From contig JAHEHJ010000012.1 of the NCBI GenBank assembly GCA_024644655.1, positions 1-50,723 of the forward strand: a stretch of 50,723 nucleotides of DNA. The letters run 5' to 3'. A model generated the notes under the pieces. The model was given only the letters and a program-made list of their open reading frames with translations. It made no database searches and was not told where the DNA came from. Of this stretch, positions 1-9,174 are shown in pieces; the first letter of the stretch is position 1, and every line of letters begins with the position of its first letter. The position numbers and the translations under genes were made by a program. Origin of the DNA: Flavobacterium sp. GTDB taxonomy: Bacteria; Bacteroidota; Bacteroidia; Flavobacteriales; Flavobacteriaceae.

Positions 1-54
1 TACTTTTTTTAGTCAAGTTACGATAACGTTGTAGGGAATAATTCATGATTTCGC

Positions 55-85
55 TTGCAAATCCCATTTCTATGTTCTTACTTTG
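55..85 (+). promoter_or_regulatory. Probable promoter of the metH-metF operon
   Basis: TTG at 55-57 and TTACTTTG at 78-85 are separated by 20 bases. This fits the Bacteroidota pattern (TTG, 17-23 bases, TAnnTTTG) with one mismatch in the -7 element. It would start transcription about 15-20 bases before the riboswitch. The assignment is by motif only. Confidence 0.45.
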
Positions 86-108
86 CACCGTTCATAATCG
101 TATTGTTT

Positions 109-209
109 GTTATCACGAAAGCTGGAGGGAATAGACCCGTTGAAAGCTTAGCAACCCTTTGCCAAAAGAAGGTGCTACATTCTATCTCATTAAATTGAGA
201 ACAGATAAC
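109..209 (+). promoter_or_regulatory. SAM-I (S-box) riboswitch
   Basis: The region carries the conserved S-box core: a GGAGGGA segment (124-130), GACCC followed by the GAAAGC turn, and the AGCAACC block (150-156). A GGTGCTA segment (171-177) is also typical. Helix P1 closes perfectly, GTTATC (109-114) with GATAAC (204-209). The family binds S-adenosylmethionine and turns off methionine genes, which fits the split metH and metF downstream. No T-tract terminator follows the aptamer, so control may act on translation or through a later structure. A second GATAA at 234-238 could compete with the 3' strand of P1. Confidence 0.9.
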
Positions 210-402
210 CCCGAGATTCCTTCTCAACTTTCTGATAACCTATACTACTCTAATGCTGAACTTGTTTCAGTGTCTGAGCAAATGGCTTGCGCTTTTGTGC
301 AGTCCATATACCCGCTGTCCATTGAATCGTAAGAGGCGAATGTCCAATTCATTTCAAATCATCGGGCTAATTAGGTATCCATTTTTGTAAAAAAGGAATA
401 GA

Positions 403-1392
403 ATGTCAAAAATTAAAGAAGCTATCAAAGAACGAATCCTAGTGCTAGACGGGGCCATGGGTACCATGTTGCAACGCAATAATTTCTCAGAAGAAGATTT
501 CCGAGGACAGCAATTCAAAGACTTTCCACATCCGTTGAAAGGAAATAACGATTTGCTTTCCATAACCCAACCCGAAGCCGTTAAGCAAGTACACCGCCTG
601 TACTTTGAAGCAGGAGCCGATATTGTGGAAACCAATACGTTCTCGGGTACAACCATTGGAATGGCAGATTACCACCTCGAAGACTGGGTGTACCAACTCA
701 ACTTTCAATCGGCCAAAATAGCAAGGGAAGTGGCAAACGAATTCACCGATAGACCGCGTTTTGTGGCAGGCTCCATAGGCCCAACAAACCGAACGGCTTC
801 CATGTCTCCCGATGTGAATGACCCCGGTTTCCGAGCCGTAACCTTTGACGATTTACGTATAGCCTACAAACAACAAGTAGAAGCGCTAATCGATGGTGGG
901 GTAGACGTGCTTTTAGTAGAAACGATCTTTGATACACTCAATGCTAAAGCTGCTTTATTTGCCATAGAAGAAGTAAAAGAAGAACGCCAAATAGAGATTC
1001 CCATAATGGTATCAGGTACCATCACAGACGCCTCAGGGAGAACCCTGTCGGGACAAACAGTAGAAGCATTCCTAATCTCAATTGCACACATACCGTTGCT
1101 GAGCATCGGGTTCAATTGTGCCTTGGGTGCCGACCAACTAAAGCCGTATTTAAAAAGATTGGCCATGAATACAACCCTAAACATTTCAGCACATCCCAAT
1201 GCAGGTTTGCCCAATGCCTTCGGACAATACGACCAATCACCCCTCGAAATGCAAGCGTTAATCAGAGAATATCTGAAAGACAATTTAGTAAACATTATTG
1301 GCGGCTGCTGTGGAACCACTCCAGAGCACATTAAAGCAATAGCCGATGTGGCAAAGGAATTCAAACCAAGAACAATTTTAGAAACGATATAA
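403..1392 (+). CDS. metH: Methionine synthase, N-terminal half (homocysteine S-methyltransferase domain)
   Basis: This 329-residue protein matches only the homocysteine-binding barrel of cobalamin-dependent methionine synthase. It begins with the family signature [10 protein letters not shown]. The zinc ligands that activate the homocysteine thiol are present: Cys239 in GFNC and Cys302-Cys303 in GGCCGTTP. E. coli MetH is one chain of about 1,230 residues; here the pterin, cobalamin and activation domains lie on the next gene. The stop codon overlaps the next start (TAATG), which suggests translational coupling and equal amounts of the two halves. The gene lies downstream of a SAM riboswitch. 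A split metH is, to my knowledge, common in Flavobacteriaceae, so this is probably normal and not a broken gene. Confidence 0.93.
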   Translation: MSKIKEAIKERILVLDGAMGTMLQRNNFSEEDFRGQQFKDFPHPLKGNNDLLSITQPEAVKQVHRLYFEAGADIVETNTFSGTTIGMADYHLEDWVYQLNFQSAKIAREVANEFTDRPRFVAGSIGPTNRTASMSPDVNDPGFRAVTFDDLRIAYKQQVEALIDGGVDVLLVETIFDTLNAKAALFAIEEVKEERQIEIPIMVSGTITDASGRTLSGQTVEAFLISIAHIPLLSIGFNCALGADQLKPYLKRLAMNTTLNISAHPNAGLPNAFGQYDQSPLEMQALIREYLKDNLVNIIGGCCGTTPEHIKAIADVAKEFKPRTILETI

Positions 1393-4079
1393 TGGCTGAA
1401 GCAACTAAATATTTAAGGCTATCAGGATTGGAGCCATTAGTGGTAACTCCGGAAAGCAACTTTATTAATGTTGGGGAAAGAACCAATGTTACTGGGTCTC
1501 GTAAATTCCTTCGCCTTATCAAAGAAGAAAAATACGAAGAGGCACTTTCAGTCGCTAGAGAGCAGGTTGAAGGAGGTGCCCAAATCATAGATGTCAATAT
1601 GGACGAAGGAATGTTGGATGGTATTTATGCCATGACGAAGTTCCTAAACCTTATTGCGGCCGAACCCGATATTGCACGCGTACCCGTGATGATTGATAGC
1701 TCCAAATGGGAAATCATTGAAGCAGGATTAAAAGTCATTCAAGGAAAAGGAATCGTGAATTCCATTTCACTAAAAGAAGGGAAAGATGCGTTTATTCACC
1801 ATGCCAAACTAATCAAACGCTATGGAGCGGCTGTGATTGTAATGGCTTTTGATGAAGACGGTCAAGCCGATACCTATGAACGCCGCATTCAAATCTGCCA
1901 ACGTTCGTATGATATACTAGTGCATGAAGTGCAGTTCCCCGCAGAAGACATCATCTTTGACCCTAATATTTTTCCAGTTGCCACCGGAATGGAGGAGCAC
2001 AAATTGAATGCGTTGGATTTCTTTAAAGCAACCAAATGGATTAAAGAAAATCTTCCCCATGCTGGCGTGTCTGGCGGAGTAAGTAATGTGTCGTTTTCGT
2101 TCCGTGGGAATGACAAAGTACGAGAAGCCATGCACTCAGCCTTCTTATACCATGCCATTAAAAATGGGATGACCATGGGAATCGTAAACCCTGAAATGTT
2201 AGAGATATATGATGAAATCGACCCCGTTCTATTAGAACATGTGGAAGATGTATTACTCAACAGAAGAGACGACGCCACCGAACGCTTACTAGACTTAGCC
2301 GAATCCTTCAAAGGAGATTACAAGGTGAATGATAAAGCAATTCAAGAATGGCGCAATGGCACCGTACAAGAGCGCTTAACACATTCGCTAGTTAAAGGAA
2401 TTGACGAATTTATCGAAATAGATGTAGAAGAAGCCCGAGCTGCAGCCACCAAAGCCATTGATGTCATCGAAATCAATTTGATGGCAGGTATGAATGTCGT
2501 AGGGGATTTATTTGGTAGCGGCAAAATGTTCTTGCCTCAAGTCGTTAAATCGGCACGGGTCATGAAAAAGGCTGTGGCCTATTTGCTGCCCTACATTGAA
2601 GCTCAAAAAGATGGAAAATCATCCTCTGCCGGAAAAGTATTGATGGCAACGGTAAAAGGGGACGTACACGATATTGGTAAAAATATAGTAGCCGTAGTAT
2701 TGGGCTGCAATAACTTTGAAATCATTGACCTAGGGGTAATGGTACCACCCGAGAAAATCATAGAGACTGCAATTCGCGAACAAGTTGATATTATCGGATT
2801 GAGCGGCTTGATTACACCTTCGCTTGACGAAATGGTGTACCTCGCTAAAGAAATGGAGAAGCTGGGGATTACCATTCCTATTATGATTGGTGGAGCAACC
2901 ACATCGCGTGCACATACCGCTGTGAAGATTGCTCCCGAATACCAAGCCACTGTAGTGCATGTAAATGATGCCTCCCGTGCGGTAACTGTTGCCAGTAACT
3001 TGCTCCAAAAGGAAACCAAAGAAGCCTATGCGAAAACCGTTCGTGCCGAATACGACGCCCTTCGAGAAGGGTATTTGAGCCGAAGCAGGGATAAGAATTT
3101 CTTGTCTATTGAAGAAGCCCGTAAAAACAAATTGCAATTGGATTGGGACAACTATACACCCGTAAAACCCAATCGAATTGGAACTCAAACGGTTTCCGTT
3201 TCTCTTGACGAATTGGTGGATTTCATCGACTGGACTCCCTTTTTCAATTCTTGGGAATTGTATGGTAAGTATCCCGCCATTTTAACCGATGCAGTGGTAG
3301 GCGAACAAGCCACAGCTTTGTTTGAGGATGCCCAAAAAATGCTAGCCCAAATCGTATCCGAAAAGTGGTTTACAGCCAAAGGGGTACTCGGAATCTTCCC
3401 CGCCAATCAAGTAAATGACGACGATATTGAAGTGTATTCAGAACCGACAACTGACAACCGACAACCGACAACCTTTTTAACCTTACGCCAACAATCTCAA
3501 AAAACAGCCGGGGCTCCCAACATCGCATTAGCCGATTTCATCGCACCCAAATCAACTGGAATACAAGATTATATAGGATGCTTTTGTGTGTCTACTGGTT
3601 TTGGAGTAGACGAGAAAGCAGCAGCGTTTGAAAGCCAATTGGATGATTACAATGCCATTTTAGTTAAGGCGTTGGGAGATCGTTTTGCCGAAGCGTTTGC
3701 CGAATACTTACACCAAAAAGTGCGTCGTGAACTTTGGGGCTATGCCGCTCACGAACAACTGTCCAATCAAGATTTAATACGCGAAGAATACCAAGGCATT
3801 CGACCAGCTCCTGGCTATCCCGCCTGCCCCGACCATTTAGAAAAACCAACCATTTGGAAAGTATTGCAAGTGGAAGAAACCATTGGGGTGAAGCTAACAG
3901 AAAGCATGGCGATGTGGCCGGCTTCCTCGGTGTCAGGCTATTATTTTGCCAACCCCGAAAGCAAGTATTTCGGTTTGGGTAAAATAAAAAAGGATCAAGT
4001 AGAAGACTACGCCAAACGAAGAAATATAAGCACAACAGCAGCCGAAAAATGGTTGAGCCCAAACCTATCCGAATACTAA
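1392..4079 (+). CDS. metH: Methionine synthase, C-terminal half (pterin, cobalamin and activation domains)
   Basis: This 895-residue protein carries the rest of MetH. A methyltetrahydrofolate-binding (pterin) domain comes first ([13 protein letters not shown] near residue 24). The cobalamin cap and B12-binding domain follow, with DVHDIG at 424-429 (His426 is the lower cobalt ligand), SGL and GGATTS. The C-terminal SAM-dependent reactivation domain contains [12 protein letters not shown] starting at Arg804. It transfers methyl from methyltetrahydrofolate to homocysteine bound on the partner chain. In the activation domain, the loop after DDIEVYSE is encoded by a tandem heptamer repeat (3444-3471). 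The start ATG overlaps the stop of the upstream half, and metF follows after 39 bases. Confidence 0.95.
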   Translation: MAEATKYLRLSGLEPLVVTPESNFINVGERTNVTGSRKFLRLIKEEKYEEALSVAREQVEGGAQIIDVNMDEGMLDGIYAMTKFLNLIAAEPDIARVPVMIDSSKWEIIEAGLKVIQGKGIVNSISLKEGKDAFIHHAKLIKRYGAAVIVMAFDEDGQADTYERRIQICQRSYDILVHEVQFPAEDIIFDPNIFPVATGMEEHKLNALDFFKATKWIKENLPHAGVSGGVSNVSFSFRGNDKVREAMHSAFLYHAIKNGMTMGIVNPEMLEIYDEIDPVLLEHVEDVLLNRRDDATERLLDLAESFKGDYKVNDKAIQEWRNGTVQERLTHSLVKGIDEFIEIDVEEARAAATKAIDVIEINLMAGMNVVGDLFGSGKMFLPQVVKSARVMKKAVAYLLPYIEAQKDGKSSSAGKVLMATVKGDVHDIGKNIVAVVLGCNNFEIIDLGVMVPPEKIIETAIREQVDIIGLSGLITPSLDEMVYLAKEMEKLGITIPIMIGGATTSRAHTAVKIAPEYQATVVHVNDASRAVTVASNLLQKETKEAYAKTVRAEYDALREGYLSRSRDKNFLSIEEARKNKLQLDWDNYTPVKPNRIGTQTVSVSLDELVDFIDWTPFFNSWELYGKYPAILTDAVVGEQATALFEDAQKMLAQIVSEKWFTAKGVLGIFPANQVNDDDIEVYSEPTTDNRQPTTFLTLRQQSQKTAGAPNIALADFIAPKSTGIQDYIGCFCVSTGFGVDEKAAAFESQLDDYNAILVKALGDRFAEAFAEYLHQKVRRELWGYAAHEQLSNQDLIREEYQGIRPAPGYPACPDHLEKPTIWKVLQVEETIGVKLTESMAMWPASSVSGYYFANPESKYFGLGKIKKDQVEDYAKRRNISTTAAEKWLSPNLSEY
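3444..3471 (+). repeat. Tandem 7-bp repeat inside metH
   Basis: Four consecutive heptamers, CCGACAA, CTGACAA, CCGACAA, CCGACAA, followed by CC. They encode a Pro/Thr/Asp-rich loop in the activation domain. Seven is not a multiple of three, so gain or loss of one unit would shift the frame. Confidence 0.85.
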
Positions 4080-4118
4080 TAAAAGCAACAGCCCACAAAC
4101 CACTCATAGTTAAGACAA

Positions 4119-5075
4119 ATGAAAGTAACGCAACATATAGAAAACGCCAACGGAAAACCATTGTTTTCATTTGAGATATTGCCACCCTTAAAAGGGCAAA
4201 ATATCCAATCTATTTTTGATAGTATAGACCCCTTAATGGAATTCAACCCTCCGTTTATAGATGTAACCTATCACAGAGAGGAATATGAGTTTAAAGAATT
4301 ACCAAACGGACTCTTGCAAAAGAAAATTGTAAAGAAACGTCCCGGTACCGTAGGTATTTGTGCGGGTATCCAAAACAAATACAATGTAGATGCCATACCT
4401 CATATTTTATGCGGTGGCTTTACCAAAGAAGATACCGAAAACTTGTTAATCGACTTGGATTTTTTAGGTATCGATAATGTCGTGGCGCTTCGGGGTGATG
4501 CGTTGAAGAATGAAACCTATTTCAAACCCGAAAAGGATGGCAATGAATATGCAACCGAATTGGTGACACAAATCAATAATCTGAACAAAGGAATTTATTT
4601 AGATGAAGACCTAAAGAACTCAGCACAAACGAATTTCTGTATCGGTGTGGCAGGCTATCCCGAGAAACACATGGAAGCTCCAAGCTTGGATAGCGACATC
4701 CATTTTTTGAAAGAGAAAATCAGAAATGGAGCCGATTACATCATTACCCAAATGTTTTTTGACAATAAAAAGTTTTTTGACTTTGTGGATAAATGCAGAA
4801 CGGCAGGGATTACAGTACCTATCATCCCAGGGCTAAAACCCATTGCAACCAAGAAACAATTGAATTTGATTCCCCACCGATTTAGCATCGAACTACCCGA
4901 TGATTTGATTATGGCTGTGGTAAAGGCTAAGGATAATGACCAAGTCAAACAAATAGGGATTGAATGGTGTATCGCACAAAGCAAAGAATTAGTAGCTGCG
5001 GGTATACCGGTATTGCATTACTATTCGATGGGAAAAGCCGAAAACATTAAAGCTATAGCGTCTACCGTTTTTTAA
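4119..5075 (+). CDS. metF: Methylenetetrahydrofolate reductase
   Basis: A 318-residue MetF-family flavoprotein that reduces 5,10-methylenetetrahydrofolate to the 5-methyl form used by MetH. The N-terminus has FSFEILPP, matching the family FEFFPP-like segment with the catalytic Glu. IDVTYH, ALRGD and IITQMFFDN are also typical of the TIM-barrel fold. The length is close to the usual 290-320 residues. It follows metH by 39 bases on the same strand with no terminator between, so it is probably co-transcribed and under the same SAM riboswitch. No terminator is visible after it, and the next gene has its own promoter. Confidence 0.95.
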   Translation: MKVTQHIENANGKPLFSFEILPPLKGQNIQSIFDSIDPLMEFNPPFIDVTYHREEYEFKELPNGLLQKKIVKKRPGTVGICAGIQNKYNVDAIPHILCGGFTKEDTENLLIDLDFLGIDNVVALRGDALKNETYFKPEKDGNEYATELVTQINNLNKGIYLDEDLKNSAQTNFCIGVAGYPEKHMEAPSLDSDIHFLKEKIRNGADYIITQMFFDNKKFFDFVDKCRTAGITVPIIPGLKPIATKKQLNLIPHRFSIELPDDLIMAVVKAKDNDQVKQIGIEWCIAQSKELVAAGIPVLHYYSMGKAENIKAIASTVF

Positions 5076-5104
5076 AAGTTTCCACAGTATCAAATCTAGA
5101 ATAG

Positions 5105-5133
5105 TTGAGCCAAACGATATTCTAGTATATTTG
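5105..5133 (+). promoter_or_regulatory. Promoter of the PagL-like gene
   Basis: TTG at 5105-5107, an 18-base spacer and a perfect TATATTTG at 5126-5133. The coding start lies about 17-20 bases further on. Confidence 0.7.
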
Positions 5134-5149
5134 TGCGTTTTTAATTCGA

Positions 5150-6241
5150 ATGATGAGGAAGTTATACGCTATTTTTCTTCTAATAAGCAGTTGGGCTTGG
5201 GCACAACACTCAGATACCTATTCGGTAGAGGCTTCCTATTTAAGAGGGAATATTTTGCCTCATAAAGATGATATGTTTCATCTTATTGAAGGACATCCTC
5301 AAGGTTTTATGCTTAGCTATGTGGCACAAACCCATGGTGCAAAAGAATGGCATCGTGCCTTTAATTTCCCCGATTATGGGTACTACTTTTTGTACCAAGA
5401 CTTTAAAAGTCAACCGCTAGGGGAAGGCTATGCACTAGGAGCTTTCTACAACTTTTATTTTTTAAAACGCCACTTGCAATTGCGCATACTACAAGGGGTT
5501 GCCTTGGTAACGAATCCCTATGATAAAGTCAATAACAGCAAGAATAAATCTTTTGGAACGCCAGTCTTAGACAATACTAATTTTGGAATAACTTATGATA
5601 ATCAAACACTACTAAAGCCTATTGGTTTTCATGCCGGTATGTTGTTTACGCATTATTCCAATGGTCGGTTCAAATCCCCCAATAGCGGTATCAATACCTA
5701 TATGTTGAATGTAGGGTTGAATTATAATCTAGAAGACAAAAAGACCATAGTAAATGATACCACGCGCGTGTCGAATATCTTCTCCGAACCCATTCGATAC
5801 AATTTGGTTTTCCGAACAGGTATTAATGAAAGTCCCATCATTAGAAGTGGGCAACGCCCCTTTTATCATCTAGCTTTTTATGCCGACAAACGATTGAACC
5901 GTAAGTCAGCCCTGCAACTAGGAGCCGAATTGTTTGTCACCAACTCTTTTAAAGAATACATCAAATACTATTCGGTTGCCTATCCCGATAAACATATTGA
6001 TCCCAATACCGATTTCAAACGAGTGGGAGTGTTTGTAGGGCATGAGTTGTTCGTGAATCAACTTTCTTTGGAAGCCCAATTGGGGTATTATGTATACCAA
6101 CCCTTCAAGAAGGATGTGGCTATTTATGACCGCATAGGGGTTAAGTATTATATGTCAGACAAATGGTTTAGTAGTTTTACCATAAAGACACATATGTTTT
6201 TAGCAGAAGCTATAGAGTTTGGAATTGGTGTTAGACTGTAA
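5150..6241 (+). CDS. Acyloxyacyl hydrolase / PagL-like lipid A deacylase
   Basis: A 363-residue outer-membrane protein with an N-terminal signal peptide ending near WAWAQ. Residues 166-181 contain FTHYSNG...SPNSG; the His168-x-Ser170-Asn171 arrangement and the following N-x-G match the catalytic region of PagL lipid A 3-O-deacylases. The remainder is rich in alternating aromatic and polar segments, as expected for a beta barrel, and ends in a Leu after a beta strand. It is about twice as long as Pseudomonas PagL, as seen in the wider acyloxyacyl hydrolase family, so lipid A as the actual substrate is inferred. Met1 or Met2 (5153) could be the start. The next gene begins 10 bases after the stop. 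Confidence 0.8.
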   Translation: MMRKLYAIFLLISSWAWAQHSDTYSVEASYLRGNILPHKDDMFHLIEGHPQGFMLSYVAQTHGAKEWHRAFNFPDYGYYFLYQDFKSQPLGEGYALGAFYNFYFLKRHLQLRILQGVALVTNPYDKVNNSKNKSFGTPVLDNTNFGITYDNQTLLKPIGFHAGMLFTHYSNGRFKSPNSGINTYMLNVGLNYNLEDKKTIVNDTTRVSNIFSEPIRYNLVFRTGINESPIIRSGQRPFYHLAFYADKRLNRKSALQLGAELFVTNSFKEYIKYYSVAYPDKHIDPNTDFKRVGVFVGHELFVNQLSLEAQLGYYVYQPFKKDVAIYDRIGVKYYMSDKWFSSFTIKTHMFLAEAIEFGIGVRL

Positions 6242-6251
6242 CAGAAAGAAG

Positions 6252-7001
6252 ATGAAAAAGATACTAAGTGTAGTGATGTTGGTTTTGGTTTTGATTGCTT
6301 GTGAAAAGCCAAGTGATTGTGTGCAAAGTACAGGTGCTTTGGTTTTAAAAGACATTCCTGTAACGGCCTTTACCAAAATAAAAGTCTACCGTGGAATTGA
6401 GGTAGTAATTACCGACGGCCCCGAATATAAGGTGCAAATTGAAGCAGGAGCCAATTTTATTGATAATGTCGAAGTACAACAAAACGGCACCCAATTGATA
6501 TTTAAAGATCAGGTGAGTTGCAATTGGGTTAGAGCCTATGGCACCACTAGAATCTTAGTAACTACGCCTACTTTAGAAGAAATCTATTCCAAAACTGAAC
6601 GTAATATCAGTTCGAATGGAGTATTGACCTACCCCAATCTAACAGTGACTTCTTTTGATAAAGATGCCGATGGGGAAGCCGGAGCAGGTACAGGTGATTT
6701 TACACTAGCACTTAATAATGATTTGATTACCATCAATAACAACAATGTGTCGCGGTTCTATTTGTCGGGACAAACCAATACCGCTAAGTTTAATTTCTAT
6801 TTTGGAGACGGCCGTATAGAAGCCCAGAATTTAGTGGCCCAAAATATAGAAGTATTTCATAGAGGCAGTAATGATATGATAGTTCACCCAGTCCAAAAGA
6901 TAACGGGGGTATTAAACAGTACAGGAAATCTAATCTTAAACTCAGTCCCGACTTTAGTTGATATACAAGAGTTATTTATGGGGCATATTGTGTACCCATA
7001 A
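6252..7001 (+). CDS. GIN-domain (DUF2807) lipoprotein
   Basis: The chosen start gives 249 residues beginning MKKIL with a lipoprotein signal and lipobox LIAC. An in-frame start 33 bases upstream lies within the preceding gene and would spoil the signal peptide. The body contains the GIN/DUF2807 pattern (FTKIKVYRGIEVVITDG, then repeated short beta strands), a right-handed beta-helix-like head domain common in Bacteroidota surface proteins. Function is unknown; adhesin-like roles are only suggested by the family name. It sits 10 bases after the PagL-like gene, probably in one transcript, and converges on gldA. Confidence 0.8.
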   Translation: MKKILSVVMLVLVLIACEKPSDCVQSTGALVLKDIPVTAFTKIKVYRGIEVVITDGPEYKVQIEAGANFIDNVEVQQNGTQLIFKDQVSCNWVRAYGTTRILVTTPTLEEIYSKTERNISSNGVLTYPNLTVTSFDKDADGEAGAGTGDFTLALNNDLITINNNNVSRFYLSGQTNTAKFNFYFGDGRIEAQNLVAQNIEVFHRGSNDMIVHPVQKITGVLNSTGNLILNSVPTLVDIQELFMGHIVYP

Positions 7002-7004
7002 CCC

Positions 7005-7904
7005 TTATTTCTTTGTTTTTTCTCGGAATATTTGTTCTAAGTTTTTGTTTTTCAAGTTGATTTGTAGAGTCTTTAGACCGTTTTCATGGGCAAAGTCGAA
7101 TACCTTTGGACGCATATCTTCTTCAGTGGCAAAGGTTAACTCCCAATGATTGCCTCCTGTATTTTTATAGGTTTTGATGTAGGCTAGGTTCGCTAAGATG
7201 GCTTCATCTATACTTTTGTCAAACTCTACTTCAATCAGTTGTTCTTGTTCTTCGGTTACCAATTTGGTTAGTTTTTTATCGGTAACAATCTTGCCGTGGT
7301 CAATAATAATAACCCGATCACAAATAGCTTCCACCTCTTGCATTATGTGAGTTGAAAGGAAAACTGTTTTGTCTTTGCCTACATTTTTAATGACATTTCT
7401 AATCTCAACCAATTGATTTGGGTCAAGACCTGTAGTAGGTTCGTCTAAAATCAAAACATCGGGGTTGTGTAAAAGCGCTGTGGCCAATCCCACACGTTGA
7501 CGATACCCTTTGGATAATTGCCCTATTTTCTTGTGGCTTTCTGATGAAAGACCTGTTAGTTGAATAACTTCTTCTATACGGGCTTTAGCAACCTTATACA
7601 CATCAGCATTAAACGCTAAATACTCTCGTACATACAAATCCAAATATAACGGATTATGTTCGGGTAGGTATCCCACCGATTGTTGAACGGCTTTTTGGGC
7701 AAGGTTCACATCATTCCCATTCACAGCTGCGGTTCCTTCATCGGCGTTGATAAAAGTGGTCAATATTTTCATTAACGTAGATTTTCCCGCACCATTCGGA
7801 CCTAGGAAACCTACAATTTCTCCTTTTTTTATAGAAAAAGATACTTGGTCTAATGCCTTTTGAGCACCATAACTTTTGGAAATATTTTGAACTTCTATGG
7901 ACAT
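7005..7904 (-). CDS. gldA: ABC transporter ATP-binding protein GldA (gliding motility)
   Basis: A 299-residue ATPase with Walker A GPNGAGKS (35-42), signature LSKGYRQR, Walker B LILDEPT and the switch His in LSTHIM. Length and the N-terminal sequence MSIEVQNISKSYGAQKALD fit GldA, the nucleotide-binding subunit that works with GldF and GldG in flavobacterial gliding. gldF and gldG are not in this window; in F. johnsoniae gldA also lies apart from gldFG, as I recall. A generic multidrug-type ATPase is the alternative. It is convergent with the GIN-domain gene, with three bases between stops. Confidence 0.8.
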   Translation of the reverse strand: MSIEVQNISKSYGAQKALDQVSFSIKKGEIVGFLGPNGAGKSTLMKILTTFINADEGTAAVNGNDVNLAQKAVQQSVGYLPEHNPLYLDLYVREYLAFNADVYKVAKARIEEVIQLTGLSSESHKKIGQLSKGYRQRVGLATALLHNPDVLILDEPTTGLDPNQLVEIRNVIKNVGKDKTVFLSTHIMQEVEAICDRVIIIDHGKIVTDKKLTKLVTEEQEQLIEVEFDKSIDEAILANLAYIKTYKNTGGNHWELTFATEEDMRPKVFDFAHENGLKTLQINLKNKNLEQIFREKTKK

Positions 7905-7921
7905 AAACGAACTATTTGTCG

Positions 7922-7929
7922 CAAATGTA
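7922..7929 (-). promoter_or_regulatory. -7 element upstream of gldA
   Basis: CAAATGTA on the plus strand reads TACATTTG on the minus strand, a perfect TAnnTTTG, 18 bases before the gldA start codon. No clear -33 TTG is present at the right distance. Confidence 0.5.
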
Positions 7930-8035
7930 AACAGAAAAATAGTTGTGTCCTCGATTTTTTAATGAGATTAACGTTCTTTTTAGTTTGGCAAAGTTTCCTA
8001 TATTTACCTACGTCACATAAATAAATCAGCAGTAT

Positions 8036-8959
8036 ATGAAACCACTTTTAGTAGGAGTACTCTTTTTAGGACTTAGTCTACAAGCTCAACACAAACCCGA
8101 AATTCTGAAAGACGAAGTGATTCGTATTGAAACCACTTTGGCCTCCGATGCCATGCAGGGCAGACAAGTCTTTACCGCTGGAGCCGACTCGGCTTCTGTG
8201 TTTATTGCAAAAGAGTTTTCTAAAATAGGTTTGGGATATTATGAGTCTTTAGGAAGCTATATGCAGGCCTTTACCCAGTTTAGACAAAAAGCCAATAACG
8301 TCATAGGGGTATTGCCTGGAAAGTCTAAACCCAATGAATATGTTGTTTTTTCAGCCCATTACGATCATTTGGGATTGCATACTTGGGGAGATGATAAAGT
8401 CTACAATGGCGCCAATGACGATGCCTCAGGAACTACAGCTGTTATTGCTTTGGCACAGTACTTTAAAGCGTTGAATCAAAATGAAAGAACTCTAATTTTT
8501 GTGGCATTTACAGGCGAAGAAGAAGGGGGCTATGGGTCAACCTACTTTTCAGAACACATCAACCCCGATGCTGTAGTGGCACTATTTAATATAGAAATGA
8601 TTGGAACCGAAAGCAAATGGAATACGAACTCAGCCTACATCACAGGATTTGAGAAATCCAATTTCGGAACTATTTTGCAAGAAAATTTAAAAGGGACAGC
8701 CTTTCATTTTTATGAAGACCCCTATCCACAAGAGAATTTGTTTTACCGTTCTGACAATGCAACATTAGCGGCTTTAGGAGTTCCAGCACATACAATTTCT
8801 ACCTCCAAAATGGATTCGGAACCCAATTACCATAAAGTATCTGATGAGGTATCTACTTTGGATTTAGATAATATGACCGAAATTATCAAAGCAATTGCGG
8901 TGAGTTCTGAAAGTATTATTAATGGGAAAGACACACCAAGTCGTGTAGAAAAACGCTAG
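8036..8959 (+). CDS. M28-family zinc aminopeptidase, secreted
   Basis: A 307-residue protein with a signal peptide ending LSLQAQ. The M28 metal-site motifs appear in order: HYDHLG (His108, Asp110), GANDDASGT, FTGEEEGGYGS (general-base and metal-ligand Glu), NIEMIG, and a late His in NYHKVSDE. This indicates a periplasmic or outer-membrane aminopeptidase; the substrate is not predictable. The protein lacks extra domains. A near-consensus TATATTTA at 7999-8006 could be its -7 element, without a well-spaced -33. No terminator follows before the leader of the pheA operon. Confidence 0.88.
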   Translation: MKPLLVGVLFLGLSLQAQHKPEILKDEVIRIETTLASDAMQGRQVFTAGADSASVFIAKEFSKIGLGYYESLGSYMQAFTQFRQKANNVIGVLPGKSKPNEYVVFSAHYDHLGLHTWGDDKVYNGANDDASGTTAVIALAQYFKALNQNERTLIFVAFTGEEEGGYGSTYFSEHINPDAVVALFNIEMIGTESKWNTNSAYITGFEKSNFGTILQENLKGTAFHFYEDPYPQENLFYRSDNATLAALGVPAHTISTSKMDSEPNYHKVSDEVSTLDLDNMTEIIKAIAVSSESIINGKDTPSRVEKR

Positions 8960-8998
8960 TAAGGGGTATTTTACGAAAACGTTACCTTAAATATTTTA

Positions 8999-9008
8999 TA
9001 CATTTTTG
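8999..9008 (+). promoter_or_regulatory. Candidate -7 region of the pheA attenuator transcript
   Basis: TACATTTTTG resembles TAnnTTTG with two extra T residues in the middle. It is the best candidate between the M28 gene and the leader peptide, but no TTG lies at the right spacing. Weak assignment. Confidence 0.3.
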
Positions 9009-9057
9009 TACTCATGGCTAAATTATTTTTATATATTAGCCAAACACAATAGCAACA

Positions 9058-9147
9058 ATGAACACATTTAACACTTATTATAATTATTTCTTTTATTTCT
9101 TCTTCGGACAGAAAAAGGGATTGGTATTGTGTTATGTGAAACGATAA
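9058..9147 (+). CDS. pheL: Phe/Tyr-rich leader peptide of the pheA operon
   Basis: A 29-codon ORF (ATG 9058, TAA 9145). Residues 7-16 are YYNYFFYFFF, nine aromatic residues out of ten; the whole peptide has six Phe and five Tyr. It is followed 21 bases later by an intrinsic terminator hairpin and then by pheA. This is the arrangement of leader peptides that sense charged tRNA by ribosome stalling. Both amino acids sensed are products of the operon downstream. There is no Shine-Dalgarno sequence, as is normal for this group. The symbol pheL is used by analogy with enterobacteria; the sequences are not homologous. The peptide itself probably has no function after synthesis. Confidence 0.9.
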   Translation: MNTFNTYYNYFFYFFFGQKKGLVLCYVKR

Positions 9148-9174
9148 AATAGTAACATACAATATATGAATCCC
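9117..9174 (+). promoter_or_regulatory. Predicted antiterminator helix
   Basis: GGGATT (9117-9122) is complementary to AATCCC (9169-9174), the 5' arm of the terminator. Immediately inside, TATTGTGT (9125-9132) pairs with ATACAATA (9157-9164) with one G-U pair. Forming this two-part helix would prevent the terminator. The upstream strand lies just after the aromatic codons, so a ribosome stalled there leaves it free, while a ribosome reaching the stop codon covers or disrupts it. Confidence 0.75.

Noticed and set aside
354..656. 100-codon minus-strand ORF overlapping metH
   Set aside because: It is a shadow of metH: the plus-strand frame has strong family motifs and this one has none.
864..1364. 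166-codon minus-strand ORF inside metH
   Set aside because: It is a reverse-strand shadow of a well-supported gene, with no recognisable domain.
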